Positions 51,329 to 61,743 of a stretch of 64,000 bases of DNA are shown piece after piece. A model generated the notes under the pieces. The model was not told the origin of the DNA, searched no databases, and saw nothing but the letters and a program-made list of their open reading frames with translations. The translations under genes and the position numbers were made by a program. Position 1 is the first letter of the stretch; every line of letters starts with the position of its first letter. The stretch is taken from NCBI GenBank assembly GCA_965221345.1, contig CBDCSD010000002.1, positions 372,001 through 436,000 on the forward strand, written 5' to 3'. The stretch is from Bin5 sp965221345 (GTDB lineage: Bacteria > Chloroflexota > Anaerolineae > Caldilineales > Caldilineaceae).

Positions 51329-51758
51329 GGCTGCTCGCCTCCTCTTTGGTGTCTGCACGATTTCTCATTTTCAGGTTTTCAGGCACGAGCGACGGGTTGA
51401 CTCATACCAAGCTGATACTGATCAGACTCAGTAATTATAACCATTCGATGCGATGCTTCAAAATAATAAAATTTTCCCAATATGGCATTTTTGCAGTTTG
51501 GTTGTCGCCAATTGTCCGACCTGATGGAGTCAGCGACAGGCTGACCGGTGCTTTCATGCCAGACTGGCAGACGCGCGGGGCGAGCGTCCTCGGCGGGGGG
51601 GCGTTTTGCGCTGTCTGAATCAGGATTTGCAGGATTTGGGGATTTTCAGGATGGCTGGCGACCGGTGGGGAAGGGCAGTGGTTAGGGGATAGGGGTTAGT
51701 GAGAAGCGCCTTCCCCTAGAGGCACCGATGAGCGAAAGAACGTAGGTGGATGGAGCGA
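51329..51758. other. Intergenic region with a dispersed repeat
   Basis: A copy of the GCTGTCTGAATCAGGATT repeat lies at 51610-51656. I see no gene in the remaining 380 bases. The left part should hold the promoter of the binding-protein gene. Confidence 0.55.
51610..51656. repeat. Dispersed repeat, GCTGTCTGAATCAGGATT type, copy 2
   Basis: Matches 46013-46058 in order and spacing of its three AGGATT/GGATTTTC blocks. Both copies lie on the same strand near the start regions of ABC binding-protein genes. Confidence 0.7.
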
Positions 51759-52070
51759 TTACTTTTTCGGGGAGGAGGGGGGCGCAGGTTCCGTACGCCG
51801 CAACAGCTGTCTGAGCGTTGCCTGGGACTTCTCGGCCTTGCTTTGTCCTTGGATCACGGCTGATGTCACCTGTGCGGCCGTCTCTTCGGTTTTGGCGCGT
51901 GCTTGGCTGCTGGCGTTCTGCAAATTCTCGAGACCAGATTGCGCTCCGCCCAGCACCCATCTCATGCCCTGCACAGCCAGAAAGGCAATGCCCAGCGGGA
52001 TCAGACAGAGAAGGAACAGATGGATTGAGATCCAGACGACGGACAGATTCCGCCAGAATTCAAGCGACAT
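51759..52070 (-). CDS. Hypothetical small membrane protein
   Basis: A 103-residue protein with one long hydrophobic stretch (LSVVWISIHLFLLCLIPLGIAFLAVQGM) able to form one or two helices. It is followed by an Ala/Gln/Glu-rich region (about residues 50-95) that looks like an amphipathic coiled-coil, and a Pro/Lys tail. The layout resembles small phasin-like or apolipoprotein-like membrane proteins, but I do not recognise a family. The ATG at 52070 (MSLEFWRNLSVVW) is preferred. An in-frame ATG at 52133 would add 21 residues, and neither has a clear ribosome site. Confidence 0.6.
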   Translation of the reverse strand: MSLEFWRNLSVVWISIHLFLLCLIPLGIAFLAVQGMRWVLGGAQSGLENLQNASSQARAKTEETAAQVTSAVIQGQSKAEKSQATLRQLLRRTEPAPPSSPKK

Positions 52071-52367
52071 GGTTTTGTGGAAAAACGGCTTGACAGGCCC
52101 AATTGTCAAAGATTGAATTTCGCGCTGTATCATTCAAGAAACTGACTTAGCAACTCGCGAATTGTAACAGAGCCGGACGGGCCAGTCCAGACTGGCCTGC
52201 CCTCTTTCTCAGGGCCAATTGTTAGCGCGGCATTGCGCTTTCTGCTACACTGCCAACTGCAGTGACCAGTCGTCGGTGGCTAGCGGGCAGTAATGACGCT
52301 TTCTCCGCTGGGCACTGGGCTCTGATCACTGGCCACCGGTCCATTTATGCATCTTCGGAGTTTCGAC

Positions 52368-54557
52368 ATGACTGCACGCAGCGACTATCGACACGTATCT
52401 TACCTGTGGGACGACGAAACTGCGGCCGCGCTCGACCCGGTCGGCTGTCTCGTCTACCGCTCCAACTTGCTCGGCCAGGACCAACGTATTACCAACACGG
52501 GCGGCGGCAATACTTCCTCCAAATATATGGAAACCGATCCTCTGACTGGGGAGTCGGTCGAGGTGCTGTGGGTCAAGGGCTCGGGCGGCGACCTGCGGAC
52601 TTCGAAACGGGAGAACTTCTCCTCGCTCTATATGGACAAGATCCGGCAGCTGCACGCGATCTACGACGCGGCCGACGAGAAGGGGCTCAAGACGCCGATC
52701 GAAGACGAGATGGTGGGCAAGTATCTCCACTGCGTCTACGACCTCAACCCGCGCGCCTCTTCGATCGACACGCCTCTGCACGCATTTATCCCCGCCCCGA
52801 TCGTGGACCATACGCATCCCAACGCCGTCATCGCTATTGCCGCGGCGCAGGATGGCGAGGCGCTGACCGCCGAGATCTTCGGCGATCAACTGGGCTGGGT
52901 GGATTGGCAGCGGCCCGGCTTCGACCTGGGGCTGGTGATGGGAGAGATTGCGGCCGTCAATCCGGCATTGACGGGAATCATGATGGGCGGACACGGGCTG
53001 ATCAACTGGGCAGAGGATGATAAGGCCTGCTACGAGTTGAGCCTGGATATCATCGAGAAGGCGGCTCGTTACATTGAAAGCCGGGACAAGGGCCGCCAAA
53101 CCTTTGGCGGACAGAAATACGCAGCGCTTGGCGACGACGAGCGGGAGGCCCTGTTGCTGGAACTGCTGCCGCCGCTGCGCGGCATGATCTGCCAACAGAA
53201 TGTTTTCATCGGCACGGTGCAGGCGGACGAGGCGATTCTGCGCTTCGTCAATAGCCACGACGCGGCCCGCCTCGCCGAACTGGGGACATCCTGTCCTGAT
53301 CATTTCCTCCGTACCAAGATCAAGCCGCTCTATGTGGACTGGGATCCGCAGACGAAGGATGTGGGAGAGCTGCTGGCTAAGCTGAAAAGCGGACTGGCCA
53401 GGTACCGCCAGGACTACGCGGACTACTACAACGCGCACAGACGGCCCGATTCGCCGGCGATGCGCGACCCGAACCCGACAGTGTTCCTTATTCCGGGCGT
53501 GGGCATGATCGCGTGGGGTAAGAGCAAGAGCGAAAGCCGGGTGACGGCGGAGTTCTACAACTGTGCGGTGGAGGTGATGCGCGGCGCGGAGACGGTGAGC
53601 AAGTACGTGGCCCTGCCCAAACAGGAAGCTTTCGATATCGAGTACTGGCTGCTGGAGGAGGCAAAGCTGCGGCGGATGCCGCCCGAACAGGAGTTGGCGC
53701 GCAACGTGGTTGTGGTCATCGGCGCGGGCAGCGGTATCGGCAGGGCGGTCGCGCACCGTGTGGCAAAGGAGGGCGCGCATGTGGTTTGCGCCGACCTGAA
53801 CGCGGAGGCGGCGCAGGCCACTGCCGCCGAACTGACCGACATCTACGGGGTCGGCATAGGCGTCGCCGGTACGGGCATTTCCACGTGCGGGCCGGCGATT
53901 GGGCTGGGCGTGGATATAGGCGACCGCGCGAGCGTACAGGCGCTCTTCGGCCAGACGTTGCTGGCCTATGGCGGCATCGACCACCTGGTGATCACGGCCG
54001 GCTTCTATTTCCCGCCCGATGCCAGCGGCCATATTCCCGATGGGATGTGGGACACTACTTTCAACGTGAACGTAAAAGGCGCCTATATTGTCGCCGACGA
54101 AGCGCGCAAAATCTGGCAGGCGCAGGAGTTGCCCGGCTCGGTTGTGATCGCCACCAGCGTCAACGGCGCGGTCGCCAAGAAAGGCTCGCTGGCCTACGAC
54201 ACGAGCAAGGCGGCAGCCAACCACCTGGTACGCGAGCTGGCAATCGAACTGGCGCCGAATGTGCGCGTCAACGGGCTGGCCCCGGCCACAGTTGTGACCG
54301 GCAGCTCGATGTTCCCGCGCGAGCGGGTCATATCGGGGTTGCAGAAGTACCAACTCCCCTTCGACGAGGCGGAGGAGACGGACGTCTTGCGGGATCGGCT
54401 GGCCGATTTCTACGCTCAGCGCACGCTGACCAAGCAGGCGATTCTGCCGGAAGACCAGGCCGAGGCCGCTTACCTGCTGCTGAGCGGCGCGCTCGCCAAG
54501 ACGACCGGCCAGATTCTGAACGTGGACGGCGGCCTGGTGGAGGCGTTCCTGCGCTAG
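52368..54557 (+). CDS. Bifunctional rhamnulose-1-phosphate aldolase / short-chain dehydrogenase
   Basis: A 729-residue fusion used in L-rhamnose breakdown, where the aldolase splits rhamnulose-1-phosphate to dihydroxyacetone phosphate and lactaldehyde and the dehydrogenase oxidises lactaldehyde. The N-terminal class II aldolase has TNTGGGNTSSKYME, VDHTHPNAVIAIAAA (zinc His pair) and MMGGHGLINWAEDDKACYE. From about residue 445 an SDR domain follows: VVVIGAGSGIGRAVAHR, HLVITAGFYFP, and YDTSKAAANHLVREL with catalytic Tyr and Lys. The end GQILNVDGGLVEAFLR is typical. The ATG at 52368 follows GGAG by eight bases. No other rhamnose genes are nearby. Confidence 0.93.
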   Translation: MTARSDYRHVSYLWDDETAAALDPVGCLVYRSNLLGQDQRITNTGGGNTSSKYMETDPLTGESVEVLWVKGSGGDLRTSKRENFSSLYMDKIRQLHAIYDAADEKGLKTPIEDEMVGKYLHCVYDLNPRASSIDTPLHAFIPAPIVDHTHPNAVIAIAAAQDGEALTAEIFGDQLGWVDWQRPGFDLGLVMGEIAAVNPALTGIMMGGHGLINWAEDDKACYELSLDIIEKAARYIESRDKGRQTFGGQKYAALGDDEREALLLELLPPLRGMICQQNVFIGTVQADEAILRFVNSHDAARLAELGTSCPDHFLRTKIKPLYVDWDPQTKDVGELLAKLKSGLARYRQDYADYYNAHRRPDSPAMRDPNPTVFLIPGVGMIAWGKSKSESRVTAEFYNCAVEVMRGAETVSKYVALPKQEAFDIEYWLLEEAKLRRMPPEQELARNVVVVIGAGSGIGRAVAHRVAKEGAHVVCADLNAEAAQATAAELTDIYGVGIGVAGTGISTCGPAIGLGVDIGDRASVQALFGQTLLAYGGIDHLVITAGFYFPPDASGHIPDGMWDTTFNVNVKGAYIVADEARKIWQAQELPGSVVIATSVNGAVAKKGSLAYDTSKAAANHLVRELAIELAPNVRVNGLAPATVVTGSSMFPRERVISGLQKYQLPFDEAEETDVLRDRLADFYAQRTLTKQAILPEDQAEAAYLLLSGALAKTTGQILNVDGGLVEAFLR

Positions 54558-54639
54558 CGTGCTGGATGGGCCGGGATGGTTGCGCCGATTGCAGCCGTGC
54601 ATGGCAGAGACAGATTGACTGACAACGGAGAGAAAACCG

Positions 54640-55935
<1,296 letters not shown>

Positions 55936-55936
55936 G

Positions 55937-56929
55937 ATGATGAACAGCTGTCTACGTGCGTCTACGATTATCTTGCCGATGGTGGCGATGCTGTTGCTGG
56001 CCGCGTGTGCGGGTCAACTGACCATTCCGGCAGTGGAGGGAGACAGAGCGGCGCCCGCCCAGCCAGACGAGACGGCAGCCATTTGGCAGGCGGGCGCGGG
56101 TATGCCGACTGCCCGCTCGGAGATGCGGATTGGCGTCGTGGACGGGATATTCTATGTGCCGGGCGGTTTTGGCGGGTTGACCGATTTCGCGGCATACGAT
56201 CCGGCGAACGATAGCTGGACGGAGCTGGCGCCGTTGCCGGAACCGGCGCACCATATGATGGTGACCGGGCACGGAGGAAAGGTCTACGTTTTTGGCGGAG
56301 GGCCCGATTTGAGCTGGCAGGCTACGGCATCGATTTTCGTCTATGATCCGGTGGCGGACGCGTGGACGACGGCCGGTTCGATGCCGGAACGGCGCATGAG
56401 CGGCGAAGCAGTTTCGCTCGGGGATTCAATCTATCTGGTGGGTGGCACAGGCGGCACTACGGCGATGCTCCGGTTTGACCCGGCGGAGGAGTCCTGGACC
56501 GTTCTGCCCGGGCCGGTGCAGCCGCGCGAGCACGTGGCGGCGGTGGCTTTCAACGACGAGCTATGGGTTATCGGCGGGCGTTGGGGCGGGACGGGTGCGC
56601 TGGCGACCGTGGAGATATTCGATCCGGCCAGCGGGGAGTGGCGGGACGGTCCCGCGCTGAACGAGGCGCGCAGCGGGTTTGGCGCGGCCGCGGTGGACGA
56701 GCGCATCATGGTTGCGGGCGGCGAGATTCTCGGTGCGCGGCCGTGGAAGGCACTTGCCAGCGCTGAGGTATATGACGCGGTCTCGGGCGCGTGGACGATG
56801 CTGCCGGAACTGCCGGCGGGCATTCATGGGATGCCTGTGGCCGGGCATGAGGGGACGGTGTTTGTTCTGGGTGGGTCAGACCGAGCTGGGGGGATTGACA
56901 ACCGGGGGAGGGTGTTGAAGTTCAGGTGA
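55937..56929 (+). CDS. Kelch-repeat lipoprotein
   Basis: A 330-residue secreted lipoprotein: MMNSCLRASTI, hydrophobic core, lipobox LAAC (Cys24). The mature part is a beta-propeller of Kelch repeats, each with paired glycines and a spaced Trp: VDGIFYVPGGFGG, GGKVYVFGGGPD, GDSIYLVGGTGG, NDELWVIGGRWGG, DERIMVAGGEILG and EGTVFVLGGSD, with YDPANDSWTEL-type strands between. Such propellers bind ligands or proteins at the cell surface. The ATG at 55937 (or 55940) comes right after the amidase stop with a GGGTAGG site. A fragment of a similar gene lies at 63728-63909. Confidence 0.9.
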   Translation: MMNSCLRASTIILPMVAMLLLAACAGQLTIPAVEGDRAAPAQPDETAAIWQAGAGMPTARSEMRIGVVDGIFYVPGGFGGLTDFAAYDPANDSWTELAPLPEPAHHMMVTGHGGKVYVFGGGPDLSWQATASIFVYDPVADAWTTAGSMPERRMSGEAVSLGDSIYLVGGTGGTTAMLRFDPAEESWTVLPGPVQPREHVAAVAFNDELWVIGGRWGGTGALATVEIFDPASGEWRDGPALNEARSGFGAAAVDERIMVAGGEILGARPWKALASAEVYDAVSGAWTMLPELPAGIHGMPVAGHEGTVFVLGGSDRAGGIDNRGRVLKFR

Positions 56930-57017
56930 TTGCTCTGTCAGAGTATTTGCCGGGCCGCAATTTCGATTTATGCGGGGCGCGTCGGTTGAGGTGTGGAGGA
57001 TGTTCATGGTCGACAGC

Positions 57018-57605
57018 TCAACTCGAAGCGCCGTCCCCGAATTCTCCGCACAGTTTGTCAAGCCCTGACAGCAGGACCTGAAAACTCTTCGAATAGTTTC
57101 TTTCTCGCGTAAGTAAACCGGCCATCGTCTTCGCGCCGCTGACTTTCCGAAAGCCAGGGACGAGGCTTTTGAGCGCCTCCGAGGGCTGCTGAACTGCGTC
57201 CGGATCGCGGAAACTCGCCTTGCTACCGATTCCACGTAGTCTCTTGTTTTCGAAGGCTTCAGCCAGGGCGTCAGGTTCATCCAGATACCAGGCTTCTAAT
57301 TCCTGGCACACAATTCTCACGAGCGTGTCGGGCCGGCCTGCTTGCTGGCAAGATTGCAGAAGTCGCCTTTTGAGACGGACACAGTCGTCGCCATCGTTGT
57401 CTCGCAGGATAACAAATCGTACACCCGGCTCGCGCCATGCTCGCAACTTGCGGGGGATGCTCTTCTCCAGGTCGTTCTTCCCTTCGTGCGCTAAGCATTC
57501 GAATACCATGTTGGGGTATAGACGGGGCAGCAGTCCAACGAGCAGGTCCCGCATGGAAGCCTCTTCCAACAAGAAGATGACTCTTTTCACGGGGGTTGTG
57601 CTCAT
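57018..57605 (-). CDS. DUF4276-family, Toprim-like protein
   Basis: A 195-residue DUF4276-type protein. Features recall a compact Toprim fold: an acidic residue in VIFLLEEASMRDLLVGLL near residue 14, and the DxD-like cluster FVILRDNDGDDC at 64-75. The family hallmark CQELEAWYLDEPDALAEAF follows. DUF4276 genes often sit beside AAA ATPases, and the arrangement recalls OLD-type nucleases split into ATPase and Toprim parts, although nuclease activity is not shown. The ATG at 57605 overlaps the stop of the ATPase gene by four bases (ATGA). It is the last gene of the unit. Confidence 0.85.
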   Translation of the reverse strand: MSTTPVKRVIFLLEEASMRDLLVGLLPRLYPNMVFECLAHEGKNDLEKSIPRKLRAWREPGVRFVILRDNDGDDCVRLKRRLLQSCQQAGRPDTLVRIVCQELEAWYLDEPDALAEAFENKRLRGIGSKASFRDPDAVQQPSEALKSLVPGFRKVSGAKTMAGLLTRERNYSKSFQVLLSGLDKLCGEFGDGASS

Positions 57606-58822
57606 TCGGCTTCTTTTTGCCTCCAGAGCAGGCCGGGCAGGTCGAATACCCCTTGCCTCCAGAGCGCGCCTGGCAGGTCCCCTTCGTGGACCAGGGCCTG
57701 TAGAAGCTCGCTCTCCGACGCCCGGCGGACCTTGGTGAAACCGTCCTCCTTGACCAGCCAGCGTATCTCGTCCAGTTCTGCCCCATTGAGAAAATCGGGA
57801 GAGTGGGTTGACACAAACACTTGGCCGCAGCGTCGGGCGTAGTCGTGAAACTCCTCGACGAGCTCCCGCATCAGAGCGGGATAGAGTTGATTTTCCGGTT
57901 CTTCGACCGCCAGCAGAGGGTGTGGGTTTGGGTCGTAAAGCAGGACAAGATAGGCAAACATCTTAATCGTCCCGTCAGAAACATAGCGAGCGATGAAAGG
58001 ATCCTGGAAGCTGCCGTCCTGGAACCGAAGAACAAGCCTCCCGTCTTCGGTGGGCCTTGCTTCCACATCGCTCACGCCGGGGACGCGTTGGCGCATGGCC
58101 TGGAGTACCTTCTCGAATTGGTGGGGATGGTTTTCATAGAGATATTGCGCCACCAGCGCCACATTGTCGCCACGGGTGGACAGATGCTCGGCGTATCCTT
58201 CTTCGGCGCTTGGCCGCGCGTCAGCGATATGAAAGTCAGAAATGTGCCAATTCTCAATCAGGCTGCGAAAGTCCGACACCACTTGGAACTGGCGAAATTG
58301 GCCTAGCCCTTTAATCGCCAAGATACTGGGATCATCGAGTTTGTATTCCGTCTTTTGCTGGTCTTTGGCTTTTATAGCGGACACGCCGTATTCGGTCTCG
58401 TTTGTGATTACATTGCACTCACCTCGACGATTGTCGACAAAGCGCCATCCATATCGACCGCCCTGACCTTTACGATAGCTCAACGTTTCGTGATCTACCA
58501 CGACGCTCCCACCGTCCTGGCTGATTCTCAGCAAGTATGTCGCCAAACGCCCGCCACTCTCACGAAATTTCACTATGATCTCTATCGGATCCGCTTGTCC
58601 GCGGCTGACCAGATCCCGATAGCCGCCGCGCAGGGCCACCGCCGCGGCGACGTTCTGCGCCAAGGAATCCTTCAAAAAAGCAAACACATCGAACAGCGAT
58701 GACTTCCCTGAACCATTCGCTCCCACCACGACGGTCATACTCGACAGATCATCCAGCACGATGTGACGAAGACAACGATAGTTCTTGATCGTTATGCTTT
58801 CGATTTTCATGGAACTTGGCAT
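57602..58822 (-). CDS. AAA ATPase (AAA_21/OLD-like, ABC-type fold)
   Basis: A 406-residue ATPase of the SMC/OLD-related type. Start KIESITIKNYRCLRHIVL is the usual first strand, Walker A is VVGANGSGKSSLFD at 32-45, Walker B is LLAVEEPENQLYPALM, and the switch is FVSTHSPDFLNGAE. Such proteins without a nuclease domain commonly work with a separate effector, here the coupled DUF4276 gene. The ATG at 58822 follows GGAGGAG. An alternative ATG at 58810 gives MKIESITIKN. A role in phage or plasmid defence is plausible for this pairing but is inference. Confidence 0.88.
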   Translation of the reverse strand: MPSSMKIESITIKNYRCLRHIVLDDLSSMTVVVGANGSGKSSLFDVFAFLKDSLAQNVAAAVALRGGYRDLVSRGQADPIEIIVKFRESGGRLATYLLRISQDGGSVVVDHETLSYRKGQGGRYGWRFVDNRRGECNVITNETEYGVSAIKAKDQQKTEYKLDDPSILAIKGLGQFRQFQVVSDFRSLIENWHISDFHIADARPSAEEGYAEHLSTRGDNVALVAQYLYENHPHQFEKVLQAMRQRVPGVSDVEARPTEDGRLVLRFQDGSFQDPFIARYVSDGTIKMFAYLVLLYDPNPHPLLAVEEPENQLYPALMRELVEEFHDYARRCGQVFVSTHSPDFLNGAELDEIRWLVKEDGFTKVRRASESELLQALVHEGDLPGALWRQGVFDLPGLLWRQKEAE

Positions 58823-58848
58823 ATCAAATGCTCCTCCGCATCACCTAA

Positions 58849-59433
58849 TCAGGGGTGGGAGCGGAAAATCTCGTCCAGATTGACAGAGAAGCCCTCCAGC
58901 GTAGGTGAAGTCAAGGTCTGTCCCCGGCTGTGGGCGGCCATTTCCGCGTAGCCACCCTCGCCTAAGCACAAAAGGGTGATGGTCATGGCTTCAGGATCCA
59001 CCAGCCAGTACTCTTTAACGTCGTGTTCGGCGTACAGGTTACGTTTGAGCGTCTCGTCGCGCTCGGCGGTGGAGTCGGAGCGGATTTCGACGATCAGGTC
59101 GGGCGCGCCTTGGATGTTGGCGGGAGTGATTATGTGGGCCCGCTCTGAGGATATGAACAGCAGATCGGGTTGGACGACGTCGGTGTCAGAGAGTACGACG
59201 TCGGTGGGGGCGGAGTACAAAACTCCTAGATTCCCCTCTTCCACAAAAGTGTCAAGGCGCGTCCCCAATTTCATGGCAACGTGTTGATGCGCAATGCTCG
59301 GGGCCGGCATAATGATCAATTCTCCATCCAAGAGTTCGTAGCGTTCATCATCGGAGGTCTTGAGGTAGTCCTCGTATGTAAACTTTGTCGTCACAGGACT
59401 GCTACTTGGAACATGGTTCGTTCTGATCATCAT
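58849..59433 (-). CDS. Uma2-family protein in the ATPase/DUF4276 unit
   Basis: A 194-residue Uma2/DUF820 protein with a full nuclease-like core: start KFTYEDYLKTSDDERYELLDGELI, VVQPDLLFIS (Asp), PDLIVEIRSDST (Glu), then RDETLKRNLYAEHDVKEYWLVDPE (Lys and closing strand). It follows a classic Uma2 pattern more closely than the other copies here. The ATG at 59433 has GGAGGG just upstream, encoded inside the end of the small ORF it overlaps by four bases. The ATPase gene starts 26 bases after its stop. Confidence 0.88.
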   Translation of the reverse strand: MMIRTNHVPSSSPVTTKFTYEDYLKTSDDERYELLDGELIIMPAPSIAHQHVAMKLGTRLDTFVEEGNLGVLYSAPTDVVLSDTDVVQPDLLFISSERAHIITPANIQGAPDLIVEIRSDSTAERDETLKRNLYAEHDVKEYWLVDPEAMTITLLCLGEGGYAEMAAHSRGQTLTSPTLEGFSVNLDEIFRSHP

Positions 59434-59594
59434 TGCCCTCCTGTAATGAACTCGTCCGACACGGCGAAATAGGTCAACCGTGCCGTGTTCATCACTATCC
59501 CACGACGTGCATGATTGTTCCCTCTGGGAAGCTTCCCTTCTTCTTCTATTTGCCGCATTTGATCAAGATTCTGCTCCTTAGGAAGTGCAGACAT
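59430..59594 (-). CDS. Small ORF overlapping the Uma2 start (hypothetical)
   Basis: A 54-residue frame, MSALPKEQNLDQMRQIEEEG through FAVSDEFITGGQ, whose TGA overlaps the Uma2 ATG (ATGA). The overlap geometry matches that of real coupled genes, and the ATPase/DUF4276 pair next door uses the same geometry. It has a charged first half and no recognisable domain. The ATG at 59594 lacks a good ribosome site, and a longer upstream frame has no family features. It may be only a leader peptide. Confidence 0.4.
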   Translation of the reverse strand: MSALPKEQNLDQMRQIEEEGKLPRGNNHARRGIVMNTARLTYFAVSDEFITGGQ

Positions 59595-59865
59595 CTCGAA
59601 GCCAGTATAACACACGGGGCGCGCGCGGCGTCGGTACTTGGTCAGATGCCGTTGAGATTGCGCGAAGCTTGCAGGTTTGCGAGTGTCGCAACCGTTCCAT
59701 TGCCTGGAAACTGTTATTTCAAGTGATTGGTGAAATGGACCGCTGTTCAGCTTAGTTCGTGGTCCAATTTCTGGGGCCAATCTTAGGAGCCTCCTACGAC
59801 GACTTAACGTGCTTGGAGGATGGGGAGGGTGGCGCGACCGAAGCTGAAGTTCACTGGCGAGTGCA

Positions 59866-60762
59866 TCAGCCCTTGAGGCCGGTCAGGACAACGCCTTCGA
59901 TGATGAAGCGCTGGACGGCGATGAAGAGGGCGAGGATGGGGATGATGGCGAGGCTGGCTCCGGCCATGATGACACCGTACTGGTTCCAAAATTCGCCAAC
60001 GAAGGTTGCCAAGCCGACGGTGATGACGTATTTGTCGTGATCGGAGATGACGACCAGGGGCCAGAGAAAGTCGTTCCAGTTCCACATGAAGTAGAAGGCG
60101 ATGAGGGTGAAGAGGGCAGCCTTGGAGAGCGGAATGATGATGCGGTGGAAGATATACCATTCGCCGGCTCCGTCGATGCGGGCGGCGTCGATCAGTTCGG
60201 AGGGGATGGTGTACATGAACTGCCGGAACATGAACATGGCATAGATGGTGAAGATTTCGGGCACGATCAGGGCGGTAAAGGTATCGGCCCAGCCGACTTG
60301 GACGGTCATAAGGTAGAGGGGGATCAGATAGACTTCAAAGGGGATGATCCAGGTGCTGAGCAGGAGGTAGAAGATGACGTCCCGTCCGCGGAAGACAAAC
60401 TTGCCGAAGATATAGCCGAGGAGCGCGCTGGTGTAGATATTGAGGATGGTTTTGATGACGCTGACGAAGGTAGTATTCCAGTAGAGTTGGCCCATGTTGG
60501 CGCGGTCGAAGACATCTATATAGTTCGCAACGGTGGGGTTGATAGGGAAAAGACGGGGTGGGAATGAAACGGTTTCAGCCTGGGGTTTGAAGGAGGTGCT
60601 GACCATCCAGATGAAGGGGACGACCATCAATATGGCGCCCGCGCCCAAGACGATGTAGTTGATCAGCTGGCCCCGGCGCAGGCGCTGGAAATCGGTTGCG
60701 GTGCGGCTGAGAGACCGCGCATCGACCTGGCTAGGTACGCCAACAAAATCTTGGTTAGCCAT
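59866..60762 (-). CDS. Sugar ABC transporter permease (MalG-like)
   Basis: A 298-residue inner-membrane permease. Helix 1 is YIVLGAGAILMVVPFIWMVSTSFKP after a tail of about 32 residues. The EAA loop is SELIDAARIDGAGEWYIFHRIIIP, and the end IIEGVVLTGLKG is typical of MalG-type proteins. The ATG at 60762 follows GGAG. It lies 63 bases after the MalF-like gene and is the last gene of a set (binding protein, MalF, MalG) with no ATPase of its own. Confidence 0.92.
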   Translation of the reverse strand: MANQDFVGVPSQVDARSLSRTATDFQRLRRGQLINYIVLGAGAILMVVPFIWMVSTSFKPQAETVSFPPRLFPINPTVANYIDVFDRANMGQLYWNTTFVSVIKTILNIYTSALLGYIFGKFVFRGRDVIFYLLLSTWIIPFEVYLIPLYLMTVQVGWADTFTALIVPEIFTIYAMFMFRQFMYTIPSELIDAARIDGAGEWYIFHRIIIPLSKAALFTLIAFYFMWNWNDFLWPLVVISDHDKYVITVGLATFVGEFWNQYGVIMAGASLAIIPILALFIAVQRFIIEGVVLTGLKG

Positions 60763-60825
60763 GCGTTACTCCAGAAAAAGACCAGGGTAGAAAGGAAGTA
60801 TGGCTGCGTTGGGTTTGAAAGAGAC

Positions 60826-61743
60826 TCATAGTTCCCAGTCGACTCGTTGCAGTTTGAACTGGACGAGAGTGAGGATGAGAACGATAGCAAAGAGGACGAA
60901 GGACATGCTGGCGGCCTGGCCCATGAACATGCGCTGGAAGGCGTAGTCGTAGATATGAAGGGCCAGCACCCTGGTGGAGTCGAGCGGGCCGCCGCCGGTC
61001 ATCATGTAGATGGCCTGGAAGCCGCCGCTGAAGCCGCCGATGACGCCGGTGATGAGAACGAATGAGACGACCGGTTTGAGAAGTGGCAGAGTAATCTTGA
61101 GGGCCAGTTGGATACTGCTGGCCCCGTCAATTTCGGCGGCTTCGTAGTAGTCTTTGGGGATACCCTTCAATCCTGCGAGATATATAATGACGGTAAAGCC
61201 GATCCCGCCCCAGATGCCCATCACGATGATGCTGGGCATGGCCCAGGTGGTGGACTGGAGCCAGGGGACTGGCTGGATGCCCACGTAGCTGAGGAGTTGA
61301 TTGAGCAGGCCGAAACGGGTCTGCAGCATCCATTTCCAGATGGTGGCGCTGGCGATAACGGAGGTCATCACGGGCAGGAAGTAGATCAGACGCAGGAGGA
61401 TGCTGCCGCGCTTAATGGGATTGAGGATGAGAGCGACGATGAGGGAACAAAATGCGCCGAGAAAGGTACCGGCGAAAGTGCGGTACATGGTGTTCCACAT
61501 GACCTTGTAGAAGAGCGAATCCTTGGCAAGGATTGCGTAGTTGTCGAAACCGACAAAGGGTGAGACGTTTCCAAACAGGCTCCATTCATGCATGCTGATA
61601 AAGAAGGAGAAGAAGATGGGGTAGAACTTGACAATCAGGTAGAAGATGATGGTGGGCACGAGGGCGATGACGATGAAGCGGTGCTCGGCGGCGCGGATCG
61701 TGGACCGGCGACCTGCAAATTTCTGTACGATGGTTTGAATCAT
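60826..61743 (-). CDS. Sugar ABC transporter permease (MalF-like)
   Basis: A 305-residue inner-membrane permease. Helix 1 is FIVIALVPTIIFYLIVKFYPIFFSFF, followed by the FVGFDNYAILAKDSLFYKVMWNT region. The EAA loop is KDYYEAAEIDGASSIQLALKITLP, then YMMTGGGPLDSTRVLALHIYDYAF. The ATG at 61743 has GGGAGGCG upstream and gives MIQTIVQKF. An upstream in-frame ATG at 61806 adds 21 residues outside the family pattern. A strong hairpin lies between it and the binding-protein gene. Confidence 0.92.
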   Translation of the reverse strand: MIQTIVQKFAGRRSTIRAAEHRFIVIALVPTIIFYLIVKFYPIFFSFFISMHEWSLFGNVSPFVGFDNYAILAKDSLFYKVMWNTMYRTFAGTFLGAFCSLIVALILNPIKRGSILLRLIYFLPVMTSVIASATIWKWMLQTRFGLLNQLLSYVGIQPVPWLQSTTWAMPSIIVMGIWGGIGFTVIIYLAGLKGIPKDYYEAAEIDGASSIQLALKITLPLLKPVVSFVLITGVIGGFSGGFQAIYMMTGGGPLDSTRVLALHIYDYAFQRMFMGQAASMSFVLFAIVLILTLVQFKLQRVDWEL

